NCBI GenBank assembly: GCA_951812775.1
Contig: OX638326.1
Span: 2,058,335-2,122,334 of the forward strand
DNA from: an uncultured Alphaproteobacteria bacterium
GTDB lineage: Bacteria; Pseudomonadota; Alphaproteobacteria; MPNO01; UBA2964
DNA length: 64,000 nucleotides
Direction of reading: 5' to 3'
Under the pieces are notes generated by a model. It saw nothing but the letters and a program-made list of their open reading frames with translations, was not told the origin of the DNA and made no database searches. The translations under genes and the position numbers were made by a program. Positions 18,419 to 28,897 of the stretch are shown here, piece by piece; within the stretch, counting starts at the first letter, position 1, and each line of letters begins with the position of its first letter.

Positions 18419-20101
18419 TTAGTTCCTGGTCAAGGGCTTGTATTTAATACGGTGCGGCTGAGTAGCTGCATCGCCAAGACGTCGTTTGCGATCCTCCTCA
18501 TAATCCTCATAGTTGCCTTCAAACCATTCAACATGGCTGTCGCCTTCGAAGGCCAGAATGTGGGTCGCAATGCGATCAAGAAACCAACGATCATGGCTAA
18601 TAACGACGGCGCAACCGGCAAATTCCAGTAATGCCTCTTCAAGCGCCCGCAGCGTTTCCACATCAAGGTCGTTCGTTGGCTCATCGAGCAGGATGACATT
18701 GGCGCCGGATTTCAACATTTTAGCGAGATGAACCCGGTTTCGTTCCCCGCCCGACAACTGTCCAACCTTTTTCTGCTGATCCGGGCCCCGGAAATTAAAG
18801 GCGCCGACATAGGCGCGGCTCTGCACCTTACGTTTGCCAAGATCGACCTCAGCCTCACCTTCGGAAATTTCTTCCCAGACAGTGCTGGCATCGTTTAACG
18901 AATCCCGCGACTGATCCACATAACCGAGTTTTACGCTATCGCCGAGCCGTAGTTCACCGCTATCCGGTGTCTCATTTCCCGTGATCATTCGAAACAGCGT
19001 CGTCTTGCCAGCGCCATTGGCGCCGATCACGCCGACGATACCGCCGGGCGGTAGTTTGAAATCCAACCTATCAACCAAAAGCCGATCTTCATAGCCTTTG
19101 GAGACACCAGTGGCTTCGATCACCAGGTCCCCCAGCCTTTCACCCGCCGGAATCACGATCTGAGCACCACTGGACGCAGCGCCACCGGACTGAGCGAGCA
19201 ACTCTTCATAGGATGCCAGGCGTGCCTTGCTTTTAGCCTGCCTTGCGCGTGGGCTCGACCGAACCCATTCGAGTTCCTTGGCCAAAGTCTTTTGGCGGGC
19301 GCCTTCTTCGCGCTCTTCCTGAGCCAGCCGAGCTGCCTTCTGCTCCAGCCAGGACGAGTAGTTTCCTTCAAACGGGAGCGCCCGACCCCGATCCAGCTCC
19401 AGAATCCACCCTGCTACGTTATCCAGGAAATACCGATCATGGGTCACAGCAACAACAGTACCCGGATAGTCATCCAGAAAACGTTCAAGCCAGGCAACGG
19501 ACTCCGCATCTAGATGGTTCGTCGGCTCATCGAGTAACAACATGTCTGGCTTCTGAAGAAGCAAACGACAAAGCGCCACCCGCCGCCGCTCCCCACCAGA
19601 CAGTTTGGTCACATCGGCATCTCCGGGCGGACACCGCAAGGCATCCATCGCAATTTCGACAGGGCGCTCCAACTCCCAGCCGTCCACGGCATCGATTTTT
19701 TCCTGTAGTTCCGCCTGCTCCTCAATGAGCGCGTTCATTTCGTCATCTTCGAGAGGTTCGGCAAACTTGTTACTGACCTCCTCAAAGCGCTGCAGCAGCG
19801 CATGGGTTTCCTGCATGCCTTCCAAAACATTGCCAAATACATCTTTGTCAGGATCAAGGTCCGGTTCCTGTGACAGATAGCCAACCGATGTTCCCTCTGC
19901 CGCCCAGGCCTCACCGGTGTAGTCATTATCAAGGCCAGCCATGATTTTCAGGACCGTCGACTTGCCCGCGCCATTTACCCCGAGAACACCGATCTTCGCA
20001 CCGGGCAAAAACGCCAGCGTTACATTCTTCACAATCTCGCGGCCACCAGGATAAATCTTGGATAAATCCTGCATCACATAGATGTATTTGTTAGACGCCA
20101 T
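18419..20101 (-). CDS. ettA: Energy-dependent translational throttle protein EttA (ABC-F ATPase)
   Basis: 560 residues with two ATP-binding cassettes and no membrane segments. Walker A motifs are GVNGAGKST and GANGAGKTT, signatures [15 protein letters not shown] and [15 protein letters not shown], and Walker B motifs [11 protein letters not shown] and [11 protein letters not shown]. The linker between cassettes carries the basic arm expected for ABC-F proteins. The opening ([23 protein letters not shown]) is that of EttA, which binds the ribosomal E site and couples the first translation step to the ATP/ADP ratio. It is intact and of normal length; about 230 bases separate it from the divergent phoX-like start. 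Confidence 0.95.
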   Translation of the reverse strand: MASNKYIYVMQDLSKIYPGGREIVKNVTLAFLPGAKIGVLGVNGAGKSTVLKIMAGLDNDYTGEAWAAEGTSVGYLSQEPDLDPDKDVFGNVLEGMQETHALLQRFEEVSNKFAEPLEDDEMNALIEEQAELQEKIDAVDGWELERPVEIAMDALRCPPGDADVTKLSGGERRRVALCRLLLQKPDMLLLDEPTNHLDAESVAWLERFLDDYPGTVVAVTHDRYFLDNVAGWILELDRGRALPFEGNYSSWLEQKAARLAQEEREEGARQKTLAKELEWVRSSPRARQAKSKARLASYEELLAQSGGAASSGAQIVIPAGERLGDLVIEATGVSKGYEDRLLVDRLDFKLPPGGIVGVIGANGAGKTTLFRMITGNETPDSGELRLGDSVKLGYVDQSRDSLNDASTVWEEISEGEAEVDLGKRKVQSRAYVGAFNFRGPDQQKKVGQLSGGERNRVHLAKMLKSGANVILLDEPTNDLDVETLRALEEALLEFAGCAVVISHDRWFLDRIATHILAFEGDSHVEWFEGNYEDYEEDRKRRLGDAATQPHRIKYKPLTRN

Positions 20102-20329
20102 AAAGGTACTCCGGACAGTTGAGGATTTGCGGCGGTTCTAGCCAAATCAAACGATGCTGGCAATGGTTTGGAAGCATATGCGCGCATACGAAACATTGGC
20201 ATTTGGCATACGTCATCCAAGCGCAACAAAACCACAACAAAACAGACACCTGGGAACTCTATTCTACACTGGTTGGTGGCGACCCACGGGGGTCGCAATT
20301 ATCACCTTCGTCAGAAATGGAAATATAGC

Positions 20330-22240
20330 ATGACATACGACCCGCACATTTCAGCCTCGGCACAATACGAAGAATCCGAAAATACTCCGGTCAATCCGAC
20401 GGATAGCCCGACAATCGGAGACATAATCAACAAACGATTTAATCGCCGGAATGTCCTGAGGGGCACGCCAGGAGTCACCGCCATGACTTCTTTAGCCGCT
20501 AGCCCACCGGCGCTTGTCTCGAACGGCAACGAGGCCTTCGCACACGGTTTCTCTGTTTCGTTCTCCGAAATTTCCCATAGTGCTGATGAAAAACACCATG
20601 TCGCAGAAGGATACGATGCTGATATCCTAATCCGCTGGGGCGACCCGGTTCTTCCTGGCGCGCGAAAATTTGACCCGGCAACGCTTACAGCTGACGATCA
20701 GGAAGGATTGTTCGGCTACAATAACGATTTCGTCGGATTTGTTTCATTGCCATTCGGGTCAAGCAATCCAAATCATGGCTTGCTGTGCGTAAACCACGAA
20801 TACACCGATGAAGAGCTCATGTTCCCTGGGTTAGGCAAGTACGCCAAAAACATGCTCCGGGACACCAAAGTCACCAAGCCTATTACCGAAATAGAAATGG
20901 CAGCGCATGGCGGCTCAATTATTGAAATAAAACGCGATAGCGCCAATTCGAAATGGCAAATCGTTGACAATAGCCGTTATGCACGTCGAATTTCCGCCCG
21001 GCAAACCTAGATGGTTTTGGACGGAACCGCGGCGGGCCATCGACGTTTGATGACGTCCGAGGATCCATCCGGCACACGTGTAATTGGTACTGTTAACGAC
21101 TGTGCGGGTGGAATCACACCTTGGGGAACCTATTTGATGGCAGAAGAAAACATCCATGGGTATTTCTGGGGCGAGAAGAAAGGTAAACCGCCAGCAGATC
21201 ATCCTGAAGCCAATCGATTTGGCTGGATTGTCGAAGTGGACCCTCTAGACCCTGCATCAACGCCCCGCAAACACACTGCTTTAGGCCGATTCAAACATGA
21301 AGGGGCAGAAGCAATCGGCAATAAGGACGGACGTGTCGTGATCTATTCCGGTGACGACCAAAGGTTTGACTATCTCTACAAATTTGTCAGCCACGGGCGC
21401 TACGATCCAAACAACCGCCGGGCAAATATGGACCTTTTGGAAGCCGGTATTCTTTATGTCGCAAAATTCGGCGCGGATGGCATGGTAGATTGGTTACCTC
21501 TTGTCTTCGGTACGCGCGACCTGCCGCCAGAGAACGGCTTTGAAAGCCAGGCTGATGTGTTGATTGAAACCCGCCGTGCGGCGGACCTCCTAGGCGCAAC
21601 ACCAATGGATCGACCCGAAGACGTGGAGCCCAATCCGAAAAACGGAAAGGTTTACGTCATGCTAACCAACAACAAACGGAAACCCGGCAAAGAAGATGCT
21701 GCAAATACGCGCGCTAAAAACATCCGGGGACAAATCATCGAAATGGTTCCCCCAAACGGCGACCACACGTCGCTCGTGCACAAATGGGAAATTCTAGTCC
21801 AGGCCGGTAATTCCGCCAATCCGAAAGCTAAAGCGAGTCGGAACAAGCTGACCAGCGAAAACGGTTGGTTCTCCTGCCCCGACAACGCTTCTGTTGACTC
21901 AGGCGGGCGGCTGTGGATCTCGACGGATCAGGGTAAAAATTGGGCGAAGGCTTCCGGAACAACTGATGGTTTATGGGCTTTGGAAACCGAGGGCCCGGCA
22001 CGGGGCGCAGGAAGAATGTTCTTCCGGGTTCCGGGTCCTCGCTTTACACCTGATGACAAAACACTGTTCCTTGCCGTTCAACACCCTGCAACAGACGGAA
22101 CAAAACACTTCAAAGGGTTCGCCCGGGCATCGACTTTCGAAGACCCGGCCACCCGCTGGCCAGACTTCGACCCTGAAATGCCACCGAGACCTTCTATCGT
22201 TGTTGTCACGAAGAAAGACGGCGGCACAATCGGTTCCTGA
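20330..22240 (+). pseudogene. phoX: PhoX-type (DUF839) Tat-exported alkaline phosphatase interrupted by an in-frame TAG
   Basis: Starting at ATG 20330 (GGA nine bases before) the protein has a twin-arginine signal (RRNVLRGTPG), then PhoX features such as GYNNDFVGF, GLLCVNHEYTDEELMFPG and, later, GGITPWGTYLMAEEN and SENGWFSCPDNASVDSGG. PhoX enzymes are calcium/iron-dependent periplasmic phosphomonoesterases used under phosphate limitation. At 21008-21010 the codon is TAG, followed in the same frame by ATG GTT TTG and the whole rest of the protein to 22240. Upstream part 226 codons, downstream 409, with no other disruption. It is thus one substitution from intact. Either it is a recent nonsense mutation, or the two halves are made by readthrough or restart at ATG 21011. 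Confidence 0.85.
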
Positions 22241-22267
22241 CCCCCACTCCCCGTGGGAAATCTCTGG

Positions 22268-22302
22268 GCAGGTGAAGGCAATATGCCTTCCCTGCTTTTT
22301 TT
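22268..22302 (+). terminator. Rho-independent terminator after the phoX-like gene
   Basis: GCAGGTGAAGGC (22268-22279), loop AATAT, GCCTTCCCTGC (22285-22295), then seven T. The stem has one bulged T. It lies 27 bases after the phoX-like stop and before the next gene, which supports the later ATG (22364) as the start of that gene. Confidence 0.85.
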
Positions 22303-22363
22303 GCGAAACCACTTCTTCCGGCGTTCGCTAGACGATAGCGACGCGCTATGCCAGAGTTACTTT

Positions 22364-23335
22364 ATGTTGAAAGAAATTTCTTTGGCGATTGATCGCTATG
22401 ACCGCCACTTCCCGTTTTTTGACGGAACACTCGACGTTCCCAACAGTTTAAACCTGACCGTTCTTCAGGCCGGTGAAACCTCCGCCCAGCGTGACGGGGC
22501 GCATCGGCACAAAAGGATGCTTCGGGACGGAGAGTTTGACGCCGCAGAAGTTTCGTTTTCCTCCTTTATTATGGGCAAAGCGCGTGGATTACCGTATTAC
22601 GCAATTCCAGCATTTCCACGACGTTTGTTCAGCCAGACTCAAATGTATGTTCCAACTGGCTCAAACATCACAGAGCCCGCCGCGTTGGCGGGTAAACGCA
22701 TTGGGCTACAGAGTTTCCAAACCACGCTGGCGGTTCTGGCCAAGGGTGATCTCGCTCATGAATATGGCGTCGATTTGAAATCGGTAACCTGGGTGACACG
22801 TGCCAACGAAACTGTCGCTTTCGAACCAAAACCCGGCTGGAACATCGAATATGTCGCCGCCGATGCGGATCTAGGCATTATGCTCGCTGACGGTGATATT
22901 GACGCATTATTTTTCTCCCGCGCGCCGTCAACACTCGAAACCGGTAAAGCGCGTCGTCTCTTCCCGGATCCGAAAGCCGCCTGCGCCGACTTCTTTGGTC
23001 GCAACAAGTTCTTCCCGATAATGCATGTGATCGCCCTGAAGGACGAAGTCATCGCCGCCAACCCCGATCTGCCACAACAAATTCTCGACCTCTATGGTCA
23101 GGCAAAATCCATTGCCGAAACTTACATGGATGACCCTGGCTGGTCCCAACTGCCGTGGGCACGCATGGCGAGAGAAGAGCAATCAGGTCTTCTGGGCGAT
23201 GACATTTGGCCAATTGGCTTCGCCGCCAACCGCGCAAATATTGAGCGGTTTATTGGTTACTCCTTTGGTCAGGAGCTGATCGACCGGCAGCTCGATCCAG
23301 AGGAACTGTTTCACGACAGCGTTCTAAAAAGCTAG
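22364..23335 (+). CDS. 4,5-dihydroxyphthalate decarboxylase family protein (periplasmic-binding-like fold)
   Basis: 323 residues from ATG 22364. The frame is open upstream, but that part lies across a terminator hairpin and encodes nothing family-like. Sequence features of the family are FEVSFSSFIMG-like AAEVSFSSFIMGKARGLPYYAIPAFPRR, LAGKRIGLQSFQTTLAVLAKG and the C-terminal DIWPIGFAANRANIERFIGYS. Relatives fold like ABC-transporter binding proteins; the named enzyme decarboxylates 4,5-dihydroxyphthalate, but most homologues are uncharacterised. No signal peptide is seen, so it is probably cytoplasmic. The glutamine amidotransferase gene starts 11 bases after its TAG stop, hinting at an operon. 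Confidence 0.75.
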   Translation: MLKEISLAIDRYDRHFPFFDGTLDVPNSLNLTVLQAGETSAQRDGAHRHKRMLRDGEFDAAEVSFSSFIMGKARGLPYYAIPAFPRRLFSQTQMYVPTGSNITEPAALAGKRIGLQSFQTTLAVLAKGDLAHEYGVDLKSVTWVTRANETVAFEPKPGWNIEYVAADADLGIMLADGDIDALFFSRAPSTLETGKARRLFPDPKAACADFFGRNKFFPIMHVIALKDEVIAANPDLPQQILDLYGQAKSIAETYMDDPGWSQLPWARMAREEQSGLLGDDIWPIGFAANRANIERFIGYSFGQELIDRQLDPEELFHDSVLKS

Positions 23336-23346
23336 AGAGCACACAG

Positions 23347-24165
23347 ATGTGCCGATGGCTTGCTTATAGCGGACCGCCCATCTTTCCTGATACGGTTTTG
23401 TTCCGGCCGGAAAACTCTTTAATTCGCCAATCGCTTCAGGCCCGTGAGAGCCGTTCGGTGACGAATGGCGACGGTTTTGGGGTTGGCTGGTACCGCCACC
23501 ACGGGAAGCCAGGCCTGTTTCGCGATATTCATCCGGCGTGGAATGACGAGAATTTGCGCAGTCTTGCAGAGCAAATACAGGCCCGAACTTTTCTCGCCCA
23601 CGTCAGAGCATCAACAGGAACGCCGACGTCGCGGTCTAACTGTCATCCCTTTCGTCATGGAAATTATCTTTTCATGCATAACGGCCAGATTGGTGAATTC
23701 GAAAAGGTCCGCCGTGATTTAATGATCGCCGTTCGTCCTGATCTGTTTACAAACATGAAAGGGGCAACCGATAGTGAGCTATTCTTTCATCTGCTTTTGG
23801 GAAACGGGATTGAGGACGACGTTCCCGCTGCTTTCGCCCAAACGATTAAAACGGTAGAGGAGGCACGTAAGGCAAATAATGTTTCAGAGCCATTCTTGTT
23901 GACCGCAGCCCTATGTGACGGTGAGACAATTTATGCCATCCGCTATGCCAGCAACAATCAACCGGCAAGCCTCTATTTTGGGACCGACTTACCGTTGTCC
24001 GATATCGTCAATTCTCCGGACGACGTTCAGGAAAAAGCTATCCTCATCCTGTCAGAACCACTAGAGGACATCCGTGAAAACCGGACAGACGTTCCTGAAA
24101 ACAGCCTCGTCGTCGCGGCGGAAAACCGCGCCTGTATTCTCCCTTTCGATGCCACCGTATCGTAA
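23347..24165 (+). CDS. Class II glutamine amidotransferase (YafJ type)
   Basis: 272 residues. It begins MCRWLAYSGPP, so Cys2 becomes the N-terminal nucleophile after methionine removal, as in all Ntn-type glutamine amidotransferases. GDGFGVGWY, TFLAHVRASTGTP, NCHPFRHGNYLFMHNGQIGEF and ATDSELFFHLLL are the substrate-binding motifs. No synthetase domain is fused, so the ammonia acceptor is unknown; relatives are annotated as YafJ or EgtC. EgtC works in ergothioneine synthesis, but no other egt genes are present. It follows the decarboxylase-like gene closely. Confidence 0.87.
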   Translation: MCRWLAYSGPPIFPDTVLFRPENSLIRQSLQARESRSVTNGDGFGVGWYRHHGKPGLFRDIHPAWNDENLRSLAEQIQARTFLAHVRASTGTPTSRSNCHPFRHGNYLFMHNGQIGEFEKVRRDLMIAVRPDLFTNMKGATDSELFFHLLLGNGIEDDVPAAFAQTIKTVEEARKANNVSEPFLLTAALCDGETIYAIRYASNNQPASLYFGTDLPLSDIVNSPDDVQEKAILILSEPLEDIRENRTDVPENSLVVAAENRACILPFDATVS

Positions 24166-24170
24166 CCCTT

Positions 24171-25358
24171 TTAAATAACGCCACGCTCTCGATAGCTGGC
24201 AATCGTCGCCTCGTCATAGCCTGCGGCGCCAAGGACATCATCGGTATCTTCGCCGCACTCAGGCGTGGCCTTGCGAATGGCCGGATCAGAACCGCTAAGC
24301 TGAAATGGTTGACCCACGACGGTCATATTACCGTGCTTGGGATGCTCGAAACTGCGGGCAATACCCAGATGTTTTACCTGTGGATCGGCAAAAGTCTCAT
24401 CCACCTTATATATCGGCCCACAGGGAACACCTTTTTCGTTGAGCAACTCAACCCACTCTGTGCTGGTTTTCGTAACCGTGTATTCCGCAATGCTCTCATT
24501 CAACTGGTCCCGATGCGCGAGCCGGTCGGCAGCGGTTTTATAGTCTGGATTATCGAACATCGGCTGCGCATCCAGCCCCTCACAGAGCCGGCTCCACATC
24601 TGCTGCCCACCTGCGGCTATATTGATGTGACCATCCTTTGTTTCGAAAACGCCGGTGGGAGTCGATTTTGGATGATTGTTGCCAGCCTGCGGTGGAACAT
24701 CATCCTCAATCAGATAGCGCGCCATCTGAAAATCCATTAAAGCAATCTGGGACTCCAGAAGCGACGTATGTACCCACTGCCCCTCACCGGTTTCCTCGCG
24801 TTGCAATAGCGCAATAAGGATCGCCATCGCACAATTCATACCGCAGGTAAGATCGGCAATGGCTGTTCCGGCTCTGACCGGCCCCTGCCCCGGCAATCCG
24901 GTTACCGACATAAAGCCCCCCATACCCTGGGCAATCTGGTCGACGCCGGGTCGCCCAGCATAGGGACCGTCCTGACCAAACCCGGAGATGCTGCCAAGAA
25001 TTATCCGTGGGTTTATGGCCTTAAGGGCATCGTAGTCGATCCCTAGACGGTTTTTGACATCAGGGCGGTAGTTTTCGACGACGACATCAGCATCTTCGAC
25101 CAACTTGTAGAAAATCGCTTTGCCATCATCCTCTTTTAAATTAAGGGTCATTGACCGCTTATTGCGATGCAGATTCTGGAAATCCGCCGATTCCCGACTG
25201 CCAGTATAGCCGTCGTCCTGCCCCGGCTTCGGCGGCATCTCAATTTTGATTACGTCGGCGCCCCAATCCGCCAAAACCTTTACGCAGGTCGGACCGGATC
25301 GCACCCGAGTCAGGTCCAGCACTTTAAAGCGGGCGAGCGGCAACGAACTATTAGGCAT
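24171..25358 (-). CDS. Family III CoA-transferase (CaiB/BaiF type)
   Basis: 395 residues from ATG 25358, preceded by AGGAGA at ideal spacing; a longer frame upstream has no such site. Family III enzymes move CoA between acids. Visible are LPLARFKVLDLTRVRSGPT, GADVIKIEMP, NKRSMTLNLK, VVVENYRPDV and GFGQDGPYAGRPGVDQIAQG; the last holds the catalytic Asp. The substrate pair cannot be read from the sequence. Its stop is five bases from that of the convergent amidotransferase gene. The upstream region is shared with the divergent Bcr/CflA transporter, so the two may be co-controlled. Confidence 0.9.
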   Translation of the reverse strand: MPNSSLPLARFKVLDLTRVRSGPTCVKVLADWGADVIKIEMPPKPGQDDGYTGSRESADFQNLHRNKRSMTLNLKEDDGKAIFYKLVEDADVVVENYRPDVKNRLGIDYDALKAINPRIILGSISGFGQDGPYAGRPGVDQIAQGMGGFMSVTGLPGQGPVRAGTAIADLTCGMNCAMAILIALLQREETGEGQWVHTSLLESQIALMDFQMARYLIEDDVPPQAGNNHPKSTPTGVFETKDGHINIAAGGQQMWSRLCEGLDAQPMFDNPDYKTAADRLAHRDQLNESIAEYTVTKTSTEWVELLNEKGVPCGPIYKVDETFADPQVKHLGIARSFEHPKHGNMTVVGQPFQLSGSDPAIRKATPECGEDTDDVLGAAGYDEATIASYRERGVI

Positions 25359-25493
25359 TGTATTCTCCTGTAAGAGCAGTATCGTCTTCCTGTGAAACGA
25401 CAGGATACATGACATAGGGAGCAGCTAAAAGCGCTGCGCTCATACTGGAGTGCTCCACTATCTCCTCTCTCTAAACCATGCTAAGTGGCGTAG

Positions 25494-26711
25494 ATGAGCG
25501 AAGCTCCCCCCCGACACAAACTGATTTTTGTAACGCTTGTCGCGATCACCTTCATATCGCCTTTAGCGAACCACATGTTCATTCCAGCCATGCCGCTGGT
25601 GAAAGAGGAATTCGGCATTGGTGATGAACTCGCCTTTGCCACGTTATCGCTCGTCATGATGACAATGGCGGTGACCTCGCTGATTTATGGCGGTGTTTCA
25701 GATCAATGGGGACGAAAGAGAGTTCTTCTGAGCGGCCTCGCGCTCTACACGATCGGCGCAGAGCTTTGCTGGTTTGCCCAGAACATCGAAATGCTTTTGG
25801 GCGGCAGAATTCTGCAAGGTGCAGGCGCCGGCTGCGGCATCGTTTTGGCACGTGCGATTGCGCGCGATGTCTATGGGATGGAGAGTATCTCGGCTGTTAT
25901 CGCGAATCTGACAGCGGCATACGTGCTGGGCCCACTTCTTGCTCCTACGCTCGGTGGCTTTCTTGTCGGTTGGGAAGGCTGGCGATTTCTCTTCATTCCC
26001 ATATCGATTATTGGCCTAACCCTGATCGGCATCGTCTATTTCGGCCTGCCTGAAACAAATGCGCCCAAGGCTCGCAAAGAGCGGTTTTCGGTGATCCTCC
26101 TCAATATGATGCGCAACTATACGCAACTATTGAAAATACCCCGGTTCACTGCGTATGCCCTGATGCCCGGATGTGTATCTGGCGTTTTCTTTGCCAATGC
26201 GACGGCATCTGCATTCCTTGCGAAGGAAGCGTTGGGCATGTCGACAGAACTGTTTGGCATTTGGTTTTTGTGGATGCCAATTGGTTTTATGGCGGGCAAC
26301 CTGATTTCCGGACAAATTGGTAATCGTCTGTCGATAGGGCTTATGACAATTGGCGGTGCCGGCCTCTGCCTGTCAATTGTGGGGGGGCAGTGGATCTGGC
26401 ATGCGACCTACGGGCTTTCCATCGCTGGGATCATGATCCCCGGCGCCGCACTCGGTATCGCGCAGGGGATGTGCATGCCTTATGCGCAAACCGGTGCCTT
26501 GCGGGTCAACCCCGCACTCGCCGGCAGCGCTTCTGGAGCCGTTGTCTTTAGCCAGCTCTTCTTTGCTGGCGCCGCAGAGCAATCCGTTGGATTTCTCTCC
26601 GACGGCACTCTCATTCCGGTGATGTATGTAATGTTCGGTTTTGCCATCACAGCACTGATGGCAGCGATCTTTGCCGAAATTTCACGCGCACGAAACGCGC
26701 CAAACGACTGA
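25494..26711 (+). CDS. MFS drug efflux transporter, Bcr/CflA family
   Basis: 405 residues with about twelve hydrophobic segments. The loop after helix 2 reads YGGVSDQWGRKRVLLSGLALY, the MFS signature (GxxSDxxGRK), and helix 4-5 has GRILQGAGAGCGIVLARAIARDV, typical of the DHA1 Bcr/CflA proton-driven drug exporters. Substrate unknown. It is divergent from the CoA-transferase gene and convergent with the dioxygenase pair, five bases from the next stop. Confidence 0.9.
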   Translation: MSEAPPRHKLIFVTLVAITFISPLANHMFIPAMPLVKEEFGIGDELAFATLSLVMMTMAVTSLIYGGVSDQWGRKRVLLSGLALYTIGAELCWFAQNIEMLLGGRILQGAGAGCGIVLARAIARDVYGMESISAVIANLTAAYVLGPLLAPTLGGFLVGWEGWRFLFIPISIIGLTLIGIVYFGLPETNAPKARKERFSVILLNMMRNYTQLLKIPRFTAYALMPGCVSGVFFANATASAFLAKEALGMSTELFGIWFLWMPIGFMAGNLISGQIGNRLSIGLMTIGGAGLCLSIVGGQWIWHATYGLSIAGIMIPGAALGIAQGMCMPYAQTGALRVNPALAGSASGAVVFSQLFFAGAAEQSVGFLSDGTLIPVMYVMFGFAITALMAAIFAEISRARNAPND

Positions 26712-26716
26712 GGGTG

Positions 26717-27781
26717 TTACGCGGGAACCGGCACATCCAATGGCGTATTGAGCTCTACCCCTTCAAGCTCGATACCGCTAATCGCCCTTTTATATTCGCT
26801 CATCAACGGTCGACCGGCCTCATCACGCAGCCACAATCGCAATAAATGACGACGCTTTTCAAGTTCAGGCCAGTCCTCAAAACCGCGACGTGAATGCAAA
26901 ATTACATGGTTGTGCAGGATTTGAATAACGCCCGGACGGAATTCCATATCGAAGGACAGTTTTTCAACCGTTGCCTTGAAATAGTCCAAAGCCTCATGCT
27001 GATGATCGGTGTAGTCAGGCACACCCTCCATGCCCTGCGATTTATATATTTGCGTACTCACACCGCGAATACAGATATGCCCATCATCAAAACTAAACAC
27101 CGGCATCAGATAGAACGGTCCGAGACCTGGCGGAATTTCGCCAATGCGCGACCAGTAAAAATCTTTGCACAGCTCCTCGACTAAATCTGGTCGTTCCGCG
27201 AGCATCTTGTTATAGAGCGAAACCGAACTGGCAATGCGGCTTTCACCACCAGATTTCGATGTTTGCAAGCAAAGCAGCGCCACATAATCGCAGCGATCCG
27301 CATGAAATCCCATCTGGGCGTTCGATAGGTAACCCCGCGTATTTTTGTCGGCATAGTCACCACCAACGTCTTTAACATGTCCAAGTAAATGGCCCTGTCC
27401 GTTTTGTGACACTGCGCGCCCAAGATGGGCGCCGATCCCCCAGAAGGCAATCGCCGACTGGGCCCGCGTCATCTCCATGACCGGCAAACCACGGATCAGG
27501 ACGAAGCCACGACCATTTTGGAACTCATCGCGGATATCCGCGAGATCATCTTGAAAACCGTTCAATTTGAAATCGCTTTTGCGAATATCCTTTATGTCCA
27601 GCCCAAGACTTTCAACTTCACTGACGGCATCGGCAACCTGATCGCACTCAGCGCCTGACAATTCGTATATCCAATCCTCATTGGCGGCGAGCTCTTCCGG
27701 TAACCAGCCCGCTGGATCAACAACCGGTTCCATCGGCGCAGCAGGTTTGCGGTCGCGCATGGCGCGCGGTGCATATGTCAT
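26717..27781 (-). CDS. TauD/TfdA-type Fe(II)/2-oxoglutarate dioxygenase, copy 1
   Basis: 354 residues. These enzymes hydroxylate a small substrate with O2 and 2-oxoglutarate. The metal site is visible as GFHADRCDYVALLCL (His-X-Asp) and the distal His in VILHSRRGFED; the C-terminal Arg that binds 2-oxoglutarate is probably in HLLRLWLRD. Its start overlaps the stop of the next copy by one base (TGATG), and both share the same plan: long N-terminal part, then GRGFVLIRGLPV. The two are diverged paralogues, clearly cotranscribed. The substrate is unknown; taurine and 2,4-D are only the name-givers of the family. Confidence 0.87.
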   Translation of the reverse strand: MTYAPRAMRDRKPAAPMEPVVDPAGWLPEELAANEDWIYELSGAECDQVADAVSEVESLGLDIKDIRKSDFKLNGFQDDLADIRDEFQNGRGFVLIRGLPVMEMTRAQSAIAFWGIGAHLGRAVSQNGQGHLLGHVKDVGGDYADKNTRGYLSNAQMGFHADRCDYVALLCLQTSKSGGESRIASSVSLYNKMLAERPDLVEELCKDFYWSRIGEIPPGLGPFYLMPVFSFDDGHICIRGVSTQIYKSQGMEGVPDYTDHQHEALDYFKATVEKLSFDMEFRPGVIQILHNHVILHSRRGFEDWPELEKRRHLLRLWLRDEAGRPLMSEYKRAISGIELEGVELNTPLDVPVPA

Positions 27782-28833
27782 CAGGCGGCCTCCTCAGCAT
27801 CTAGCGGTGCACGGGGAACAAATCCATCGAGCACCACACCTTTTAAGTTCTTTCTTACAGTTTCCGGCAAAGGCCGCAAATCCTCATTTTCAATCCACAG
27901 CCGATACAGATGGCGTTTTTGATCTGGATCTTCCCAATCTTCATAGGGCCGACGCGAATGCAAGGTGACATGGCTGTTGAGAATTTGCAGATCACCTTTT
28001 TGGAAAGGTAGATCCGCCGCCATTTGAGGCACTAACTCCTGAAACAAAGCGACGGCTTCCTGGCGCAAAGCACTCCAGGGCTCCGCCCCCGGTAAATCCT
28101 GCGCCTTACGGGCGTGGGTAGAAGCGCCCTTTGCGCTAAATCGATCCCCTTCAAAGAAGAAGACAGGCAGCTTATACCAGGGGTCTTCGCCGGGTGAGTA
28201 TTCGCCATGCTTGGTCCAGTAAAACTCTTCACACAAATCCGCCACCAATTCCGGTCGTCTCTTGAGCATTTCATTGTACAACGACACCGAGCTGGCCACG
28301 CGGCTTTCCCCGCCTGACTTCGCCGGATTAATGCAAAGCAGCGCTACCATATCGCAGGGATCGGCATGAAAGGTCATCGCTGCCTTGGTCTGATAGCCCC
28401 GAACCATCGGGTCCTGGTAATCCTTGCCAAGGTCCTTCACATGGCCAAGCAGATGACCTTCCGGGTTTTGCGACAAGGCTTGCCCAAAATGCGTTCCAAT
28501 ACCCCATAGGACAATAGCGGTTTCCTCTCTGGTAAGGTCATCAACAGGGAGGCCTCGCATTTGCACGAAACCTCTGCCGTTTTTGAGTTCATCATAAATT
28601 TCCGCAAGGGCCTGCCCCGTAGTGGGTAAAGGAAAATCGTTTTTGGTAATCGATATAAGATCAGCGCCAGTTGCGACGAGCGATTGTGCCCGTCCGAGTA
28701 TCTCGTCAATCTCGCTATCCGAAAACTGATAGACCCAGCCATCGCTGTTTTCCATGTCGGCAGCGTCCCAGGCAGCGGGATCTATTACCGGCTTTAGCTT
28801 CTTAGCTGGTTCACGCGTACGGTTTGTAGCCAT
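27781..28833 (-). CDS. TauD/TfdA-type Fe(II)/2-oxoglutarate dioxygenase, copy 2
   Basis: 350 residues, first gene of the tandem pair. GRGFVQMRGLPVDDLTREE, TFHADPCDMVALLCI (His-X-Asp) and the distal VTLHSRRPYEDW match copy 1 in position, while the rest has diverged. Like copy 1 it carries the GQALSQNPEGHLLGHVKDLG stretch. Having two linked paralogues suggests either a heteromeric enzyme or two successive oxidations. A gene for a DMT exporter follows on the other side of a 60-base gap in the same direction but upstream; whether it belongs to the same transcript is not clear. Confidence 0.87.
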   Translation of the reverse strand: MATNRTREPAKKLKPVIDPAAWDAADMENSDGWVYQFSDSEIDEILGRAQSLVATGADLISITKNDFPLPTTGQALAEIYDELKNGRGFVQMRGLPVDDLTREETAIVLWGIGTHFGQALSQNPEGHLLGHVKDLGKDYQDPMVRGYQTKAAMTFHADPCDMVALLCINPAKSGGESRVASSVSLYNEMLKRRPELVADLCEEFYWTKHGEYSPGEDPWYKLPVFFFEGDRFSAKGASTHARKAQDLPGAEPWSALRQEAVALFQELVPQMAADLPFQKGDLQILNSHVTLHSRRPYEDWEDPDQKRHLYRLWIENEDLRPLPETVRKNLKGVVLDGFVPRAPLDAEEAA

Positions 28834-28897
28834 GACACAACCTCACGGGCTTTTGGTATTCGGGAATTATGCCACAAATCAGGGTAGTTACTAGCCG

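Noticed and set aside
22253-22363. N-terminal extension of the 4,5-dihydroxyphthalate decarboxylase-like protein
   Set aside because: The bases form a rho-independent terminator for the preceding gene, and the domain starts at ATG 22364.
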